Both the position numbers and the translations under genes were made by a program. Below the pieces are notes generated by a model, which saw only the letters and a program-made list of their open reading frames with translations, ran no database searches and had not been told where the DNA came from. Shown piece by piece: positions 52,291-59,726 of a stretch of DNA of 64,000 nucleotides. The stretch lies in contig JAXMFB010000014.1 in assembly GCA_046347945.1 (NCBI GenBank), positions 62,001 through 126,000 of the forward strand, read 5' to 3'. The stretch is from Zeimonas sp046347945 (GTDB lineage Bacteria > Pseudomonadota > Gammaproteobacteria > Burkholderiales > Burkholderiaceae_E). Position 1 is the first letter of the stretch. The number at the start of each line of letters is the position of its first letter.

Positions 52291-53075
52291 GTGGTGCCTC
52301 GTGCCATGCGGGCCAGTACGCGCTCGGCGGCTGCCCAGTGATCGGGGTGCGTCCAGGTGCGGACGAACGCGGCGCGCTCCTCTCGTTCCCGCTCGTCGCG
52401 CGGCAGCCCCTGGCGCCCGCTCGACGCGATCGCCTTGAAGGCGCGCAGCACCTGGGGCGCCTGGGCGCGTATCGGCGCCAGGACACGCTCCACGCAGTCG
52501 TCGAGCGATTCCGAGTCGCCTGCCACCTCGTCGATGAGTCCGATCCGTTTCGCGTCGGCCGCGTCGAGAACCTGCGCGCCGATCAGCAGCGACAGCGCCA
52601 TGCGCGGGCCGACCAGCTGGACAAGATCCGTTCCGCCGCCGAAGCCGGTGGAGATGTTCAGGCGCCCCTGCACGAATCCGATCGTGGCGTGCGCTGCCGC
52701 GACGCGGAAGTCGCAGGCCACCGCCAGCTCCGCTCCGCCCCCGATCGCCATGCCGTTCAGGGCGGCGACCACCGGGACAGGGAACTGCCGGATCGCCGCG
52801 AGCGCATCGTTGGCGTGCCCGAAAAGCGCGTCGGCGTCCTCGTCGCTGCGAAACGCCGAGAACTCCTTCAGGTCGCCACCGGCCGCGAAGCTCTTGTCGC
52901 CTGCGCCGGTGACGACGGCCGCACGCAGCGATGCGTCCGTCGCGTATTCGCGGAAGACCCGCCCGAGTTCGCCGAGTACGGCGCGGCTGAGCGGATTGCG
53001 CTTCTCGGGACGATCGACGCGGACGCGCAAGACGCTGTCGGCGACCTCGACCCGCAGGTGTTCGGGTTGCGTCAT
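52287..53075 (-). CDS. crotonase-family protein, probable alkylmalonyl-CoA decarboxylase
   Basis: 262 residues from ATG 53075. The oxyanion-hole segments are SFAAGGDLKEF and GMAIGGGAELAVACDFR. Glu116 matches hydratase Glu144, but 20 residues on, where hydratases have Glu164, there is Gln136 (IGFVQGRLNIS). The GGGAEL..ACDFR...I.FV pattern and the C-terminal RAFKAIASSGR...W resemble ethylmalonyl-CoA decarboxylase (ECHDC1). A decarboxylase would follow naturally on the mutase. It overlaps both neighbours by ATGA. A hydratase acting on another acyl-CoA is the alternative. Confidence 0.8.
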   Translation of the reverse strand: MTQPEHLRVEVADSVLRVRVDRPEKRNPLSRAVLGELGRVFREYATDASLRAAVVTGAGDKSFAAGGDLKEFSAFRSDEDADALFGHANDALAAIRQFPVPVVAALNGMAIGGGAELAVACDFRVAAAHATIGFVQGRLNISTGFGGGTDLVQLVGPRMALSLLIGAQVLDAADAKRIGLIDEVAGDSESLDDCVERVLAPIRAQAPQVLRAFKAIASSGRQGLPRDEREREERAAFVRTWTHPDHWAAAERVLARMARGTT

Positions 53076-53815
53076 CGTTCGAAGATCTTCTCGATGGTGC
53101 GCCGGGCTTCGAGCAGGTGTGCCGCGTGCTCGTCGACCTGCTCGCCCATCCGGTGGGTGGGACCGGCGATCGCGAGGCCGAGGGCCTCGCCGTGGACCGA
53201 CAGCGAAACCGCCAGTGCCGTCACGTCGGAGACGTTCTCGCCCTCGGTCATGTAGTAGCCGCGTCGATGCCCGTGCATGAGGTCGGCCCGCAAACGCTCC
53301 GGGTCGACGAGCGTCCGGCTGGTGACCGCGGGCAGACGATGCGCGCGTAGCCACTCGGCGAGCGCCTCGACGGGCAGGCTTCCCAGCAACGCCTTTCCGA
53401 TCGAACTGGAGTGAAGCGGCTTGAACTCCCCGGGATTCGCCGTGTAGCGCACCGTGTGCAGCCCCGGCACGACCTCGAGGTAGAGCACCGCGTCGCCCTG
53501 GCGCTTGCCGAGGATGATCGTCTCTCGAGTGCGGTCGCGCAGATCGTGCAGGACGGGCTCGATGCGCTCGAGCAGCGGGTCGTGGCGCACGATTCTCTGC
53601 GCGGCGTCGAGCAGGCGCCGCGTCGGGTAGATGTCCTTGCGCCGTCCGAGCGAATAGAGATAGCCGCGCTCGAGCAAGGTCTGCACCAACCCGTGGCAAC
53701 TGCTGATCGGCACGTGCGCCCGTTGCGCGAGCTCGCTGAGCAGCATGGGCCGGCATGCGGCTTCGAACGCTTCGAAGATCGCGAGCGTGCGGTCGGCGGT
53801 ACGGACGCGTGACAT
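53072..53815 (-). CDS. IclR-family regulator of the mutase/TRAP operon
   Basis: 247 residues. The N-terminal winged helix (RTLAIFEAFEAACRPMLLSE and AQRAHVPISSCHGLVQTLLE) is followed by the IclR effector domain (GEALGLAIAGPTHRMGEQVD). It is the first gene of a ten-gene same-strand series and its stop overlaps the crotonase start, so it probably autoregulates the operon. IclR effectors are usually small acids or their CoA-pathway intermediates. Confidence 0.9.
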   Translation of the reverse strand: MSRVRTADRTLAIFEAFEAACRPMLLSELAQRAHVPISSCHGLVQTLLERGYLYSLGRRKDIYPTRRLLDAAQRIVRHDPLLERIEPVLHDLRDRTRETIILGKRQGDAVLYLEVVPGLHTVRYTANPGEFKPLHSSSIGKALLGSLPVEALAEWLRAHRLPAVTSRTLVDPERLRADLMHGHRRGYYMTEGENVSDVTALAVSLSVHGEALGLAIAGPTHRMGEQVDEHAAHLLEARRTIEKIFER

Positions 53816-53841
53816 TTCTTGAATTCAGCGGGTTGAAACGG

Positions 53842-53870
53842 ATTTTGAGATATTGAATCGGGCGCGTCAA
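53842..53870 (-). promoter_or_regulatory. candidate sigma-70 promoter of the mutase/TRAP operon
   Basis: On the minus strand TTGACG (53870-53865) and CAAAAT (53847-53842) are separated by 17 bases in an AT-rich patch that stands out from the surrounding GC-rich sequence. The transcript would start near 53835, about 20 bases before the IclR start codon. An EcoRI-like palindrome TGAATTCA follows immediately and could lie in a repressor site. Confidence 0.55.
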
Positions 53871-53899
53871 GGCGCAGGTCGATCGGCGCCCGGAATCGG

Positions 53900-54319
53900 C
53901 TATTGCCTTGGCTTCAGGGTCTTCCAGACGCCGCTGGCGGTGGCCACGGGTCGGTCGCCGGCGGTGAGCACGCCGCGAAGGAACAGCAGGGAGGATGTCC
54001 GCCGGACGAGTTCGGGTTCCAGCTCGATGAACTCGCCGATTCGCCCCGACGAAAGGAACAGCATGTCGAACTGCACCGTGACGCAGGGCGCGCCACCTGC
54101 TGCCTCCCAGGCCCGCAAACCCAGCGCGCGGTCGCCGAAGGTCATCAGCATGCCGCCCTGCACGACCCCGATCAGGTTTGCGTGGTGTCTGTCGGCGACG
54201 AAGCCGAACCGCGACCCCCCTGCGTCATGCTTCGTCCAGATCGGGCCGACGTGGTCGATGAAGCCTTCGTCCGGGAAGGCCGTCCATCCGTGTGCGGCGG
54301 GGTCGTAGAGCGACGACAT
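53900..54319 (-). CDS. PaaI-like hotdog-fold thioesterase
   Basis: 139 residues. The hotdog motif is HHANLIGVVQGGMLMTFGDR, with the Gly-rich turn and the Asp of the helix that forms the acyl-CoA thioesterase active site. A DxxGG-type strand (VTVQFDMLFLSSGRIGEFIE) follows. It probably hydrolyses a small or aromatic acyl-CoA and could release trapped CoA when the operon downstream is active. It lies 84 bases upstream of the IclR gene on the same strand, with a separate promoter in between. Confidence 0.82.
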   Translation of the reverse strand: MSSLYDPAAHGWTAFPDEGFIDHVGPIWTKHDAGGSRFGFVADRHHANLIGVVQGGMLMTFGDRALGLRAWEAAGGAPCVTVQFDMLFLSSGRIGEFIELEPELVRRTSSLLFLRGVLTAGDRPVATASGVWKTLKPRQ

Positions 54320-54363
54320 TCAGCGCCTCGAGTGCGATCGATCGGTACGCCGATCGTCGCAGA

Positions 54364-54549
54364 TCATCGGCGATTCGTCTGGCCGCGGTGTTCGTGGCGG
54401 CGAAGCGTGACTCCGGCGACGAGGAGGCCGGCGCCGGCCAGCATCGCGCTCGAGGGCTGCGGAATGGCCGTGATCGTGAACGAGGCGGTCGACGGGTGAT
54501 CGCTCGGCCGCTGTCCAGGAACGAGAGCCCGAATCTTCTCGACGACAGC
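54364..54549 (-). pseudogene. C-terminal fossil of a PEP-CTERM protein
   Basis: In the same frame as, and directly after, the LysR stop codon there is an open stretch that ends at TGA 54366-54364. It reads ...SDHPSTASFTITAIPQPSSA, then MLAGAGLLVAGVTLRRHEHR and a short basic tail. This is a complete exosortase sorting signal (P-x-P motif, hydrophobic helix, Arg cluster), with PQP in place of PEP. No start codon is available, so it is the end of a protein gene whose front is lost. About 60 residues survive. Confidence 0.6.
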
Positions 54550-55476
54550 TCAGGCGTCGCGCAGCGGGGGATCCTGGTCCAGGTCAGGCGTCCCGCGGGC
54601 CGCGCGCACGAACCTGCGCAGCAGCGGCGAATCCCTCTCGCGCAGCCAGACCGCCGACAATCCGTAGTCGAGCTGCGGACGGTCGGTGAGCGAGACGAAG
54701 GCCACCGCGTCGTGGCCGGCCGCGCGCACCGCGTCCGGCACCAGCGAGACTCCGACGCCGCAGGCCACCATCGCGAGCACCGCCTGGATCGGTGAAGCCT
54801 CCTGCACCACGCGCGGCACGAAGCCTGCTCTCGAGCAGGCCGAGTAGATCGCGCCCATGAACGCCGGGCTCTGCAGCGCCGACAGCGTCACGAACGGCTC
54901 GTTGGCCAGCTGCGCCAGCGCCATCCGGCGCCTTCGCGCAAGCCGGTGTCCAGCCGGCACGGCCGCGCACATGTCGGCGCGAAACAGCAGCTCGAACTCG
55001 AACTCGTCGTTGGGCGATCGCTCCAACGGCGACACGACGATGCCGACGTCGAACGCGCCACGCCGAAGCCCTTCCAGTTGCTGGCTGCTCGTCTGCGCCG
55101 CCAGCTCGAGGTGCACGTCGGGATGCCGCTCCCTGAACGTGCGCACGATCTCGGGCAGGAAGTGCAGGCCCACGCTCGGCACGAACGCCACTCTCAGCAG
55201 GCCGGTCACGCCCTGCTGGGCCCGGCGGACCGACTCCACCGCCCGCTCGGTCTGCGCGAGGAGCCGGCGCGCGTCGTCGAGCAGCACGGCGCCCGCGGGC
55301 GTGAGGCTCACGTGCGAGCGGCTGCGCTCGAAGAGCCTCACGCCGAGCTGGGCCTCGAGCCGCTGGATGCCCTGCGTGAGCGGCGGCTGCGTGATGTGCA
55401 GGCGCCGCGCCGCGCGGCGGAAGTTCAGCTCCTCCGCGACGGCGATGAACTGGCGAAGCAATCTCTGGCCGAACAT
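54550..55476 (-). CDS. LysR-family regulator
   Basis: 308 residues. The winged helix-turn-helix is FIAVAEELNFRRAARRLHIT followed by QPPLTQGIQRLEAQLGVRLF, and the effector domain resembles the BenM/CatM group (LLRVAFVPSVGLHFLPEIV). It is divergent from the di-iron/TctC/RidA operon across a 105-base AT-rich gap, the usual layout for a LysR protein and its target. Confidence 0.92.
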   Translation of the reverse strand: MFGQRLLRQFIAVAEELNFRRAARRLHITQPPLTQGIQRLEAQLGVRLFERSRSHVSLTPAGAVLLDDARRLLAQTERAVESVRRAQQGVTGLLRVAFVPSVGLHFLPEIVRTFRERHPDVHLELAAQTSSQQLEGLRRGAFDVGIVVSPLERSPNDEFEFELLFRADMCAAVPAGHRLARRRRMALAQLANEPFVTLSALQSPAFMGAIYSACSRAGFVPRVVQEASPIQAVLAMVACGVGVSLVPDAVRAAGHDAVAFVSLTDRPQLDYGLSAVWLRERDSPLLRRFVRAARGTPDLDQDPPLRDA

Positions 55477-55517
55477 GCTGATCCGCTTTTCATATCAGAA
55501 GGCACGAAAATAATATT

Positions 55518-55545
55518 TTGCGCATTGCAGCGCCATCCGTATAGT
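55518..55545 (+). promoter_or_regulatory. candidate promoter of the di-iron protein operon
   Basis: TTGCGC (55518-55523) and TATAGT (55540-55545) are 16 bases apart and lie 37 bases before the ATG of the di-iron gene. Just upstream is the near-palindrome AAAATAATATTTT (about 55507-55519), a plausible LysR-type site between the two divergent genes. Confidence 0.5.
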
Positions 55546-55581
55546 CGGCCGTTCCGCCTTGATGCAGATCATGAAAACGCA

Positions 55582-56493
55582 ATGCAACCATCACTGCTCG
55601 AAGAACTGACCCCGGTCCCCAATCCCTATCCCGTCGTCGCCGACATCTCGATGCAGGAGGTCTGGTCGCTCTGCGAGAAGGCCCGCGACCTTGCGTGGGA
55701 CCCGGCGAAGATCGACTTCGGCGACCTCGTGTCGGCCGACCTGCCGGCCGAGGTGAGGGCGGCCGGCGCCGAGTGGTGGAGCCTGCGCGCGTGGATGGAG
55801 CACGGCGCCACGCCCTACGGCGCCGAGCGGCTGCGCGACGCGATCTTCTCGCACGAGCCGTTCGAGGTGAAGCAGCACATCGTGAACTTCATCGCCGAGG
55901 AACTGCGTCACCACGAGGCGTCGTTCCGCGTCGCGCAGGCACTGGGTGGCTACCAGGCGTCGCCGCGCTCCGACTACTTCCAGTCGATCATCCCGCGTTT
56001 CCACGACGAGCGCGAAGAGCGGCAGATGTCGTTCTACGCGGGGCTGGCGGTGAACACGCTCTTCGAGCAGCTCTCCGGAGAGCTGCTGCAGGCCCGATAC
56101 GAGAACGCGCGCTTCGCGTCGATCAAGGAGGCCTGCCGGCTGATCCTGCGCGACGAGGCGCGCCACGTGCAGTTCGGCCGGATCATCATGCGGCACCACT
56201 TCGGCGAGCTCGCCGACGCCGACAAGCAGCTGCTGGGGCAGAAGGTCTCGAAGAAGCTGCGCGGCAGCCTGCTCAATGGCGTCTACGCCGTCGTGAACCT
56301 GCCCTCCGACGAACGGGCCCGCGCGGGGCGCGCCCGCGCGCTGGCCGCCGAGTACGGGCTGGGCGCCACGCACCCGGACGAGGAGATGGGGATCATCAAG
56401 CGCGCGCTCGACCGCATTCGGGCCGACGTCGCCCCCTGGGGTGTCGAGATTCCGGAGATTCCGGAGCTCGACGGCGCAGCGGTCCAGCACTGA
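55582..56493 (+). CDS. ferritin-like carboxylate-bridged di-iron protein
   Basis: 303 residues, all helical. Two ExxH pairs are visible: Glu107-x-x-His110 in NFIAEELRHHEASF and Glu192-x-x-His195 in LILRDEARHVQFGR. Further acidic ligands could come from Glu162/Glu167 (LFEQLSGELLQ) and an early helix. This spacing fits the four-helix bundle of AurF-type N-oxygenases and related di-iron oxygenases more than ferritin itself. Substrate is unknown. It leads the operon with a TctC binding protein, RidA and an alpha/beta hydrolase. Confidence 0.75.
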   Translation: MQPSLLEELTPVPNPYPVVADISMQEVWSLCEKARDLAWDPAKIDFGDLVSADLPAEVRAAGAEWWSLRAWMEHGATPYGAERLRDAIFSHEPFEVKQHIVNFIAEELRHHEASFRVAQALGGYQASPRSDYFQSIIPRFHDEREERQMSFYAGLAVNTLFEQLSGELLQARYENARFASIKEACRLILRDEARHVQFGRIIMRHHFGELADADKQLLGQKVSKKLRGSLLNGVYAVVNLPSDERARAGRARALAAEYGLGATHPDEEMGIIKRALDRIRADVAPWGVEIPEIPELDGAAVQH

Positions 56494-56514
56494 GCAACCC
56501 AGGAGGATCCGAAC

Positions 56515-57495
56515 ATGGGAACGCACATCGGGAAGATCGTCGCGGCGGCCGCGCTGTCGCTACTGGCTGCGGCCAACGTCGCCGTGGCGCAGCCCTTTCC
56601 GTCGAAGCCGATCCGGCTGGTGGTGCCGTATCCGCCCGGCGGGTCGGCGGACATGCTGGCGCGCAACCTGGCGACGAGCATGTCGCAGGACCTCGGGCAG
56701 CCCGTCGTCGTCGAAAACCGCCCCGGCGCGGGAACGGCGCTGGGCACGCGGGAAGTGGCCGCCGCCCCCGGCGACGGCTACACGCTGATGATCGGAACGG
56801 TGACCTCGCACGCGATGAATCCGGCGTTGAACCCGAAGATCGGCTACGACCCGGTAAAGGACTTCACGCCGATCGCGCCGGTCGCGACGATCGCGTTCGC
56901 GCTCGTGGCGAAGAACACGCTGCCGGTGAAGTCGTACGGCGACCTGATCGCGCTCAGCCGCGCGAAGCCGGGCACGCTCACCTACGCGTCGGCAGGCGTG
57001 GGCACGTCGAACCACCTGGCGGGCGAGTTGCTGCAGTCGATGACCGGCGTGAAGCTCAACCACGTCCCGTACAAGGGCAGCGCCCCCGCGCTGAACGACC
57101 TGCTCGGCGGGCACGTCGACATGATGTTCGACCTGGTGCTCACGGCCACGAAGCAGGTGCAGGCGCACGCCGTTCGCGCGCTGGCCGTCACGTCGGCGAA
57201 GCGCTCGCCGCAGATGCCCGACGTGCCGACGTTCGCCGAGCTGGGGCTGCCCGCCTACGACGTCAGCGCCTGGTTCGGCATCTTCGCGCCGACCGGGGTG
57301 CCGAAGGACGTGGTCGCGAAGCTCGAGGCGTCGATCCGCTCCGCCATGAAGAGCCCCGAGATGAAGAAGCAGCTCGCCGCCTCCGGGGTCGATCCGATGG
57401 AAGGCAGCGCCGCCGACTTCGCGACGCTCGTCGGCGCCGACTACCGGAAGTGGGCCGACGTGATCCGGGATCGCGGGTTGCAGAGCACGCAGTGA
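56515..57495 (+). CDS. Bug/TctC-type solute-binding protein
   Basis: 326 residues. The signal peptide ends ANVAVAQ and the mature protein begins PFPSKPIRLVVPYPPGGSAD, the hallmark of Bug proteins. YASAGVGTSNHLAGELLQ and HVPYKGSAPALNDLLGGHVD are also typical. It binds an organic acid in the periplasm; no TctA/TctB permease is nearby, as is common for Burkholderiales orphans. AGGAGG lies 6 bases before the ATG. Confidence 0.93.
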   Translation: MGTHIGKIVAAAALSLLAAANVAVAQPFPSKPIRLVVPYPPGGSADMLARNLATSMSQDLGQPVVVENRPGAGTALGTREVAAAPGDGYTLMIGTVTSHAMNPALNPKIGYDPVKDFTPIAPVATIAFALVAKNTLPVKSYGDLIALSRAKPGTLTYASAGVGTSNHLAGELLQSMTGVKLNHVPYKGSAPALNDLLGGHVDMMFDLVLTATKQVQAHAVRALAVTSAKRSPQMPDVPTFAELGLPAYDVSAWFGIFAPTGVPKDVVAKLEASIRSAMKSPEMKKQLAASGVDPMEGSAADFATLVGADYRKWADVIRDRGLQSTQ

Positions 57496-57499
57496 CGCG

Positions 57500-57883
57500 A
57501 TGAAGGTCGTCAATCCGTCTTCGATCTGCGCGCCGGTCGGCTTGTACAGTCACGGCATCGTCGCGCCGGCCGCCGGCCAGTGGCTGCACGTCGCCGGTCA
57601 GGTCGGGGTGCTGCCCGACGGCACCGTGGCCGAAGGTTTCGAGGCACAGGCGCGCGCCGCGTGGCAGAACCTGCTGGCGATCCTGCGCGACGCCGGCATG
57701 GGCGTCGAGCACCTCGTGAAGGTCAACTCGTATCTCGTCGAGGCTTCGCACCTGCCGCTGCTCGGCAAGGTGCGCGCCGAGTTCCAGCAGTCGACGCGGC
57801 CCGCTTCGACGCTGCTGATCGTCGAGGCGCTCGCGCGGCCCGAGTGGCTGTACGAGGTCGACGCGGTCGCGTTCCGGCCGTGA
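57500..57883 (+). CDS. RidA-family protein
   Basis: 127 residues. GLYSHGIVAPAAGQWLHVAG and QVGVLPDGTVAEGFEAQARA are the RidA/YjgF core, and RPASTLLIVEALARPEWLYE holds the Arg that binds a carboxylate in imine deaminases. It may hydrolyse an imine or enamine released by the oxygenase, or act on an aminomuconate-type ring-cleavage product. It starts 4 bases after the TctC stop. Confidence 0.9.
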   Translation: MKVVNPSSICAPVGLYSHGIVAPAAGQWLHVAGQVGVLPDGTVAEGFEAQARAAWQNLLAILRDAGMGVEHLVKVNSYLVEASHLPLLGKVRAEFQQSTRPASTLLIVEALARPEWLYEVDAVAFRP

Positions 57884-57896
57884 TCGCGCCGATTCG

Positions 57897-58845
57897 GTGA
57901 AGCTGCACGCTGCCGCTGACGGCAAGGCGACGCCGGGCGCCGCGCCGGGCGACGCCACGCTGCGCGCAGAACTGGCACGGATCGGCTCCGTCTGGTCGAC
58001 CGACATCCGCCGTTACAGTCAGGAGGTCAAGGATCTCTACGATCCTTTGCTGGCCCGTGGCCCGAAGGAGGGGTGAAGGTTCGGCGCGACCTGTCGTATG
58101 GTCCTCACCCGCGGCAGGTCGCCGACGTCTTCGAGCCCGGCGTTGCCGATGCGCCGATCGTGGTGTTCGTCCACGGCGGGGCATTCGTGCGCGGCAGCAA
58201 GCGCACGACCGACGAGATCCACGACAACGTCCTCTACTGGTTCGCGCGGCAGGGCTTCGTCGGCGTCAACCTGGAATACCGGCTGGCCCCCGAGACGAGG
58301 TACCCGGGCGGCGCACTGGACGTCGCGGCTGCGCTCGACTGGGTGTCCGCCAACGCGACGCGGTTCGGCGGTGACGCATCGCGCATCCTTCTGGTGGGGC
58401 ACTCGGCCGGCGGCACGCACGTCGCGGGCTACGTCTTCGATCCGCGGGTGGGGCGCTTCGGTCAGGGGGTTCGCGCCACCGTGCTGATCTCGGCGCGGCT
58501 TCGGGCCGACGTGCTGCCCGGGAACCCGAACCGCGACGGGGTCGCGGCGTACTTCGGGAGCGATCCGGTGGAAATCGAGCGCGCGTCGCCGATCCACTAT
58601 GCGGACCGGTCGAGGGTGCCGACGATGGTGGTGACGGCGCAATTCGAGAACCCGCTGCTCGACGTCTACGGGGCCGACTTCGCGGCGCGGCTGCAGGCGG
58701 CGCGGCATCCGCTGGCGCCGCATCGCATCGCGCAGGGCACAACCACATGTCGGTGGTCGCCCATTTCAATTCCGGCGAAGAGTGGCTCGGCCGGGAGATC
58801 CTCGATTTCTTCGACGAGGCGGACGCGTTTCACGGTTCTTGCTGA
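57897..58845 (+). pseudogene. alpha/beta hydrolase (esterase or formamidase-like), frameshifted twice
   Basis: Three frames must be joined. From GTG 57897 a frame reads GSVWSTDIRRYSQEVKDLYD and ends at a TGA in GGAGGGGTGA (58074-58076). The next frame (from 58073) reads VKVRRDLSYGPHPRQVADVF, VVFVHGGAFVRGSK, LVGHSAGGTHVAGY with the nucleophile Ser. After 58736 the family's GHNHMSVVAHFNSGEEWLG tail with its catalytic His lies in yet another frame, ending at TGA 58845. Adding one G at 58070-58073 and one C near 58737 restores about 316 residues. It follows RidA in the operon. Confidence 0.8.
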
Positions 58846-58986
58846 GCGGGGCATGTCGGCCCCGTGCAAGCGCCGTGCGCCGGCGGTCGCTGCGACAGGG
58901 TCGTTGCGCAGTTGCGCGAGATCATGGCGTCGCGTGAGGACACCTGCGACATTGCGAAAGACAATCCAGCGATCGAGGTCAACGCG

Positions 58987-59565
58987 ATGTTCATCCACGA
59001 GACCATTCGCAAGCGGATCGCGGAGATCGGCTTGCTGACGCTCTTGGCACTCGCCGGCAGCGGCACGGCTCGAGCCGACATCGTCCGCTGGCAACTTCTG
59101 GATGTGACGCTCAGCTACGAGGGACGCGGCTACGGCTGGTTCGAGTTCGACACGGCACCGGTCGGGTCGGCCGCGGGTTGGGATCTCTTCGACTGGGACG
59201 TCTCGGTCTTCGTCGACGACACGCCCGAGCAAGTGTTTCCCGACTTCCGGTACCGGCCGTCGAATTCGACCGGGTCCATCGAGACTCCGCTGGGGTCCGT
59301 GACCATCTCCCACGTTTACGACCAGGGTCAGTCGGCCAGGACGCTCTTCTTCAGTCCTGTCCAGTCGCTGCTCGCGGGCGAAAGCCCGATCAGGCTCGAC
59401 CCGATATCGGAAGAGTGGTGGACCGAAGGGAGGCTGTTCGCTTACCGGCCGATCAGCGGCTACCTCGTGCAGGTGCCCGCGCAGATGCCCGAGCCGTCGA
59501 GCGGCGTCCTGCTGCTCGCGGCGCTGGCCGGGTCGATCGCGTTCGGCCTGCGGGCTCGTCGCTGA
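58987..59565 (+). CDS. PEP-CTERM surface protein
   Basis: 192 residues from ATG 58987; an upstream ATG at 58924 is possible but the signal peptide (GLLTLLALAGSGTARAD) fits the later one. The C-terminus MPEPSSGVLLLAALAGSIAF then GLRARR is the exosortase signal. The body is beta-rich with no cysteines. It is the second intact PEP-CTERM gene of the window and shows no obvious similarity to the one at 42931-43749. Confidence 0.85.
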   Translation: MFIHETIRKRIAEIGLLTLLALAGSGTARADIVRWQLLDVTLSYEGRGYGWFEFDTAPVGSAAGWDLFDWDVSVFVDDTPEQVFPDFRYRPSNSTGSIETPLGSVTISHVYDQGQSARTLFFSPVQSLLAGESPIRLDPISEEWWTEGRLFAYRPISGYLVQVPAQMPEPSSGVLLLAALAGSIAFGLRARR

Positions 59566-59689
59566 ACGCCCGAGCCGGGACTCCGGCGCCGCTCGGCGCC
59601 ATCGGCCGCGCCTGCACCAGGCGTGACGTTCTGCCGTTCTCCATTCGCCTGATGCAAGGCCATTGACCCTCTGCGGAACGGCAGGGTAA

Positions 59690-59715
59690 GGTCCGTCGGG
59701 TTCGAACGACGGACC
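59690..59715. promoter_or_regulatory. perfect palindromic operator upstream of IclR gene 2
   Basis: GGTCCGTCG and CGACGGACC form a perfect 9-bp inverted repeat with an 8-base spacer (GGTTCGAA), ending 11 bases before the iclR ATG. A weak promoter, TTGACC at 59663-59668 and TAAGGT at 59687-59692, would place the -10 inside the left arm, so bound repressor would block transcription. Autoregulation by the IclR protein is likely. Confidence 0.65.
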
Positions 59716-59726
59716 GTTGTCTCACC

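Noticed and set aside
52287..53075. Plain enoyl-CoA hydratase for beta-oxidation
   Set aside because: The second catalytic Glu is missing and no acyl-CoA dehydrogenase, thiolase or 3-hydroxyacyl-CoA dehydrogenase is nearby, so the decarboxylase reading is preferred, though not proven.
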